The notes under the pieces were generated by a model. That model was not told where the DNA came from, searched no databases, and saw only the letters and a program-made list of their open reading frames with translations. Below, in pieces: positions 59,861 to 64,000 of a stretch of 64,000 bases of DNA (the stretch's first letter is position 1; each line of letters opens with the position of its first letter). This DNA comes from Sipunculus nudus. Lineage: Eukaryota > Annelida > Sipuncula > Golfingiida > Sipunculidae. Both the position numbers and the translations under genes were made by a program. The stretch spans positions 29,942,008-30,006,007 of the forward strand of contig CM049313.1 in assembly GCA_026874595.1 (NCBI GenBank), written 5' to 3'.

Positions 59861-61022
59861 AATGAACAAAATCAAGTGGTGACGTTGTTCCGATGAATCC
59901 ACTACACTGCTTGAAATATGATTTTGATAATAAATATGGCCTCATTATTTTATTATCACATTAAAACTTGGAATTTTCCCGCCATGAAAATAAACACGAA
60001 CCTTGTTTACGCCTGCTTCACAGCCACAAGGTTCCACTGGGAAATTTTCTGTTTTTCTCTTTAATGTAAAAGTTCACATGAACAGTTGTGAACTGCAATT
60101 CACAACAGACTGTTTTTGTTGTTTTTTTGTTTTTGCCTTAGCTTGGTAGTGCTGCACTGGACTCGACGGACCTTCCAATCAGCAATGGTTAAGCTTTGAC
60201 TAAAACCCGGACGTCGGATATTAAAATACACAGAAAAATACCCAGACATGGCACCGACGTCTGATGACAAATAACGGGGGATTCTTTCATAAAGAAAAGT
60301 CCACAAGGCGCAACAATTCAATAAAATCTTTTTATCAGACTACCATATAAAAAATAATATAAATACGGCACTGTTTACAATTGATAACGCGTGAAAGAAG
60401 CTAGACTGGTATCCCGCTCTATATATATATATTGGCTCTCAAAATACACAGAAACACGGTTTGGCTTATATGGAAGTGAGGGCCCCGGATGAAAACTTTG
60501 TTTACTTCCGGTTGGCGAGTAAACAGTAGCAAGTGGGCGCTTTGAATATGGTGTTAAGTATATTATAATATTGAAAGTTTACACCTGTTTTGGATTAAAT
60601 AAACACAGTGCCGGTCTAAATTAACATTCCAATCCAAAAAGTATAACTAAAAGTAGGTTAAGCCCATGATGTTGTGACCATATTCAGCTTTAATGGGAAG
60701 ATATCCATCATCAGTCAGTCAGTGGCTGGGCCAGTATGGCGTATCTGTTCTGGTCTGGTATGCATGTTGTCACATCTCCTTAACATTGACAAGATGTCCA
60801 GGCCGTGATTTTGTGATACATTTACATTTTAGCAACGGACTTAACACTATGATTACTCATGTCGGTCTTTTAGAGGATTCATGACACACGGACATCCTAT
60901 CGAAGCATGCAGCTTATTAACTGCTGATGATCATGCATCTGGTAACATTTAAAGGCTTTAATAAAACTTTCAATGTTGGATATACACATATATATATATT
61001 TATATATATATTTGTATGTATA

Positions 61023-61063
<41 letters not shown>

Positions 61064-62491
61064 CATACATATCATAGTCTGGTGAGAAAATGCTTCAAAT
61101 GGGCCTATTAATATATGTAATGAAATAATATACAAAAAAAAACTTTACATGATTCTTTGCAAACATTTTTGTACCAAAAACAAAATAATATAAATGATAG
61201 GAAGACATGAGTATAATTCATTAAAGTTGAAATTGTTTCACAGTGAAGGGAATCGCGCAAAGGCGGAGTGGGTCCGACGTGGTACATGGTATTTACACAG
61301 TCTGCCATTAATTTTTAGTAATTATATTTGTATCGTATTCTGTATATATGCTGTTGTTTCATGGCGCACCTAATTTTCATTAAGCTATTTCTTAAATATA
61401 TTTAACCAATAAACTTAATTTCTTCTTAGAACTCAGCCAGCCTCACAAACAGAATATGACAAATTTTATTCGTTAACATCAAAGGCACGTAATTATGCCC
61501 TTTTCATAATGGTTTGAAAGAAATGTCTGAATATTTGGCTAGACCGGTCAGACTGAACACATTTGTTTATGATGGGCTTTGCGTGGTTGCCTGACTTAAG
61601 CTGTATTATTATATATAGTATACACAGTTGAATTTCATGTTAAATTAGAAAAATTGCCAAGACAATGGTGATGTTCACTGCCGAACAATGTTTAGCAATA
61701 TAAATATAAGTAAAGGAAAATTTTATATTATGTTATTACGATTTAATATAATATAATATGATATAATATAACACTATTCTAAAATATATAATTTCTCTAT
61801 GGATTTTCTGATGACGTGAATAAATATTATATATGAAGAGATCCAAAACTTATAGTTCAGTATAGTGTTTGCAAATACTCATTCAAGAATATTTATAATG
61901 ATCTGTCATTATTCGGTTATCTCGAAATAATGAACATCTTTTATCTTACTCCTGAAACCAGTCTAATGTGTTTTAGCATAAACTTTGAATTTATGACCGT
62001 CAAAATATTAAAATGCATGCACATTATAATATAAATTATTATGCCTTCATTAATGTTATATTCGTCAATACAATCAGAATATATGTCACCAATAAGTTCG
62101 CTACATAAAAAGATGACATGTATTCACAATATCATTCATTATCAGATCTTATAGTTACAGTTGGCATCTTTTAATCATGGAAAAAGATATAACTGATTTT
62201 TTTTACATAAGTCTCTTTTGTTCCTAGTTCTACATGACCTACACAACACCACAATTGATGGAATTGGTCATAAAAGAAAAAGCAACTTACATGGCCCTGT
62301 AATACAGTATAGCGGTATTACGGTATAGTATTAATAATGTATACTATTTTATATTGAGCATGATTTATTAGAAGGGTATGGAAATGGAAGATTATTGTTC
62401 GTGAAATCAATGTAGAATTATAACGTAAATTTATTGATATATTTAAATTACCAGGCTATAATCATTATTATTACACCGACGTATTATATAT

Positions 62492-62535
<44 letters not shown>

Positions 62536-64000
62536 TTATTAAATGATATTTTTAAATATATATATGTATTGTTACTTTTTTATATGTATAACAATTTAAT
62601 TGTATTAAATTTTGTATAATGATAGCGTTTTCATTATATATATACATACATACACAGATGAACATGTACATACACATGTTTTGTTATTTTGATATATCTA
62701 TTGTTGAATAAACAGTTTTTGTACTTTTGTGTATAGAGATGTGTGCTTTTATGTACATATATATATATATATGTAAATATATATAATATAATATTTATAC
62801 ATAATATATATACACACATACATACACAAATAAGCATGTACACATGCCTGCTCTAATTAATTTGATATATATATATTTTGGAATAATCAGTTTCTGTGCT
62901 ACTGTATATATATATAAATAAAGATATATACATATTTATATTTGTATATATAAAGATATATATTATATTTGGTTAAAACTTATACAAGTATAAAATAAGT
63001 ATAATGAAGAAGTCATGATTTGTTTTATCTAACCCGAAAAACCGTGTCATATGGAAAGCAGTGCCCACTGAACTGACTGTGACACAGCCGCCAAGTGACA
63101 TCAAGGAGCTGATGATATACTAGCCATGACAACATGACATTCAGGCCTTCGGAAATAAACTGATAGGGTCTGGAGTCATGATGGCAGTCACAACAGAACG
63201 CCCATTCTAAGGGTCGGATCAAAATATTTACTGTCTGGTATTATTTGGCATCACAGGCTTATAAAGTCGTATTATATGTGCTTAATATCGAAGAAGAAAT
63301 GTTGTTACACAAAAATAATTACATTTTTTACCTCCTTTTATCACTGTGGCACCGATTCACGTGAAGCGGTACTTCTCATTCAAAAATAAAGTTGTCATGG
63401 CGCGGTCGTGTATGTAAACTTGTAAGTCGGAAGCCGGAAGCCGTGAAGAATAATAGTGATCCATTCTTTAATCTGAAAGTTATGGATGATTTTGTGCTCG
63501 GTAGCCATCTCGGATTTCAGGCAGAAGTGCTGGGATGTGATCCAATGTGTATAACTCGGAAGTCACAGAGACGCACTGGTTAACTTGTGGTCAGTTAAGA
63601 GCCACAGCCCAAATGCAGTTTCATTATAATTATAGCTGCATGCATATATTTAAATTGCTTATGCATGATTCTGCTTTTAATGAGTGTATAATACATGATA
63701 CAAATTCGAAAAACTATAACTTCTTAATTTTTTTATTTGTTAATTTAATATATTTATATACATATGTTTGGGTTTATTTTCACGTAATATATTTCACCGC
63801 ATCTAGAGCTTTTTGTTAAAGATATTTATATTTACATGGGGAGGTTATGGGAAGGGATTAATTTTTAAAATATGCAATGTAAAGAGGACATTTTGAGGCA
63901 CCTTAAACAAATGATTATGAGGATTTTCTGTACCGCAACTACTCTCCTACATGTTTTTGAACAATATATTCAAACCTGATGCTGTTGGGCTTTAATATTT
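59861..64000. other. AT-rich intergenic sequence with microsatellites
   Basis: (TA)n runs at about 60420-60431, 61016-61061, 62488-62532 and scattered over 62635-62960, plus a 'taatataatatgatataata' stretch (61743-61765). No gene, element or RNA is supported. The last 400 bp are equally AT-rich. Confidence 0.5.

Noticed and set aside
63392-63819. Plus-strand frames near the right end
   Set aside because: Short, AT-rich, no domain and no splice or promoter context.
1-64000. tRNA or rRNA genes
   Set aside because: I looked for box A/B pairs and cloverleaf-like arms by eye and saw none convincing; a tRNAscan or Infernal run would be decisive.

Overview
This window looks like intergenic, transposon-dominated DNA from an invertebrate animal, most likely a mollusc and perhaps a bivalve. 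The support is the high A+T content by eye, many (TA)n runs, Helitrons of the endonuclease-bearing (Helentron) type, a Gmr1-like Ty3/Gypsy element, and repeats whose style (AGGTCA-rich tandem repeats; tandem blocks ending in a 'TGCCCC...GGGCATAA' hairpin) I associate with bivalves. The species is not determinable from the sequence alone. I found no host gene that I can support, no rRNA and no convincing tRNA.

Layout. (1) 1-21440: about 21 kb of head-to-tail, diverged composite repeats. The basic monomer is about 330 bp and carries a CTCF-like core (CCGCTAGGGGGCGCTG). Larger composite units add a TGTCTG-rich leader, an AGGTCA-rich block, a near-palindromic CCATGG box resembling an RFX X-box, and a TCTCGT/ACGAGA foldback block. 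They end in a conserved junction (TTCCGGCAAGCG...CTAGTTTGT). (2) 21855-23123: a decayed element with long inverted arms and a Cys-rich C-terminal relic of a KRBA2/Ginger-like integrase protein. (3) 24193-31014 (minus): Helentron 1, with coiled repeats, Zn finger, DUF6570, OTU protease, HUH Rep with two tyrosines, Pif1 helicase and APE-type endonuclease. It is broken by many frameshifts and stops. A 12-copy, roughly 70-bp minisatellite lies just upstream. (4) 32.1-39.0 kb: duplicated blocks and AT-rich sequence without genes. (5) 39005-45711 (minus): a complete, apparently very young Ty3/Gypsy element with two 731-bp LTRs that read as identical, intact gag and pol, and the unusual order integrase before reverse transcriptase (Gmr1-like). 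(6) 46230-47246 (minus): a LINE ORF1-like pseudogene. (7) 48938-55803 (minus): Helentron 2, a different family that lacks OTU but starts with a different cysteine-protease-like domain. It is also decayed, with catalytic residues lost in helicase motif II and in the endonuclease. (8) 56291-58348: a non-autonomous element made of about eleven 180-bp repeats between hairpin ends. (9) 58.35-64 kb: AT-rich sequence with small repeats, a strong 33-nt palindrome and microsatellites.

All recognisable coding transposon remains from 22.5 to 55.8 kb lie on the minus strand. The two Helentrons encode the usual rolling-circle machinery (Rep nicks and ligates, the helicase unwinds) plus an endonuclease and two unrelated protease modules, so protease capture seems to have happened more than once in the group. 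The Gypsy element is the only one here that still looks able to make its proteins.
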